NCBI GenBank assembly: GCA_029258695.1
Contig: JARIBR010000192.1
Location: 1-21,783, forward strand
Direction: 5' to 3'
Length of the DNA stretch: 21,783 nt
DNA from: Quadrisphaera sp.
GTDB lineage: Bacteria; Actinomycetota; Actinomycetes; Actinomycetales; Quadrisphaeraceae
The notes under the pieces were generated by a model. The model saw nothing but the letters and a program-made list of their open reading frames with translations, had not been told where the DNA came from and did not search any database. Within the stretch, counting starts at the first letter, position 1. Every line of letters begins with the position of its first letter. Below are positions 21,504-21,783 of the stretch, one piece after another. Made by a program: the position numbers and the translations under genes.

Positions 21504-21783
21504 TGGCCACCGCTCTCCCCCACCCCCTGCCGACGCTCCGGCGCCTGCCCGCGTGGCACCTGGCCCTGAGCGTGGCCGCGGCGGCCCGCGTCGAGCTCGC
21601 GCTGCGGCGGCGGTCCCTGCCGGGGACCGCCCGCGCGCTCGGGCTGGTCGTGGCGGCGCCGACGGGGTCGCCAGGGTCGCCAGGATCGCCGGACGGCCCG
21701 CTCGCCCGCCTGCCGCGCTGGACCATGGATCCCCTGCGCGCCACAGCCGCGGTCATGCGCTGGTGGCCGCTCGGCCAGGACGG
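21503..21783 (+). CDS. Lasso leader peptidase B2 (transglutaminase-like), 3' end beyond window
   Basis: 93 complete codons are visible from the ATG at 21503, which overlaps the C-protein stop. The sequence starts MATALPHPLPTLRRLPAWHL, followed by an Ala/Arg/Leu-rich helical stretch, a GSPGSPGSP insert (residues 55-63), then LARLPRWTMDPLRATAAVMRWWPLGQD. The RWWPLGQDG end is where family members (PF13471) continue with the catalytic Cys segment, so the Cys-His-Asp residues fall just outside the window. B2 cleaves the leader from the precursor after B1 presents it. Assignment rests mainly on position after precursor, B1 and C, plus this partial motif; any transporter or immunity gene would lie downstream. 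Confidence 0.72.
   Translation, partial: MATALPHPLPTLRRLPAWHLALSVAAAARVELALRRRSLPGTARALGLVVAAPTGSPGSPGSPDGPLARLPRWTMDPLRATAAVMRWWPLGQD
21665..21691 (+). repeat. Three 9-bp tandem units inside B2 gene
   Basis: GGGTCGCCA, GGGTCGCCA and GGATCGCCG follow one another in frame and encode Gly-Ser-Pro three times. They form a flexible insert before the conserved RWWPLGQDG segment. Such short tandem copies can vary in number between strains. Confidence 0.7.

Noticed and set aside
1..21783. CRISPR arrays, tRNA/rRNA genes, transposases or attachment sites
   Set aside because: No regularly spaced repeats, no recognisable tRNA arms or rRNA segments, and no transposase or integrase motifs were found on reading both strands.

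Overview
The window is very GC-rich chromosomal DNA. Codon third positions are almost all G or C, GTG starts are common, and genes overlap tightly in ATGA/GTGA arrangements. It carries a DUF222/HNH '13E12-type' gene, a family typical of Actinomycetia. I read it as a high-GC actinobacterium and cannot place it more precisely. No rRNA, tRNA, CRISPR array or transposase was seen.

Most of the window is an exopolysaccharide (EPS) or capsule locus. On the left, the minus strand encodes a hexapeptide acyltransferase, a GT4-like glycosyltransferase and a GT2 glycosyltransferase (cut by the window edge), all with ATGA overlaps. A plus-strand DUF222/HNH endonuclease-like gene then interrupts the locus. 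Next come a minus-strand Wzz-like chain-length protein coupled to a second GT2 (a paralogue of the edge GT2). Divergent from these are a Wzy/WaaL-like O-antigen ligase or polymerase, an Imm5-like orphan immunity gene, a secreted DUF4214 protein and a two-domain universal stress protein.

The centre (about 10.0-13.5 kb) holds three paralogous secreted right-handed beta-helix proteins. One is a lipoprotein on the minus strand. The other two are on the plus strand, and each adds an Ig-like N-terminal domain and a proline-rich linker. I do not recognise the family. Its position between polysaccharide genes suggests a role in binding, cleaving or modifying the polymer.

From 13.6 to 19.6 kb runs a tightly packed plus-strand operon of six glycosyltransferases (GT2, GT2, GT4-like, GT4, GT2, Alg14/Alg13-like GT28). 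Only 58 bp further on is a lasso-peptide-type RiPP cluster: a 50-residue precursor with a YxxPxI leader, a terminator-like hairpin, a PqqD-like leader-recognition protein (B1), an asparagine-synthetase-like macrolactam synthetase (C), and a transglutaminase-like leader peptidase (B2). B2 is cut off by the window end just before its expected catalytic cysteine. The polysaccharide genes thus lead directly into a RiPP cluster. The most noteworthy elements are this RiPP cluster with its ambiguous leader/core boundary, the beta-helix trio, and several predicted leaderless promoters.
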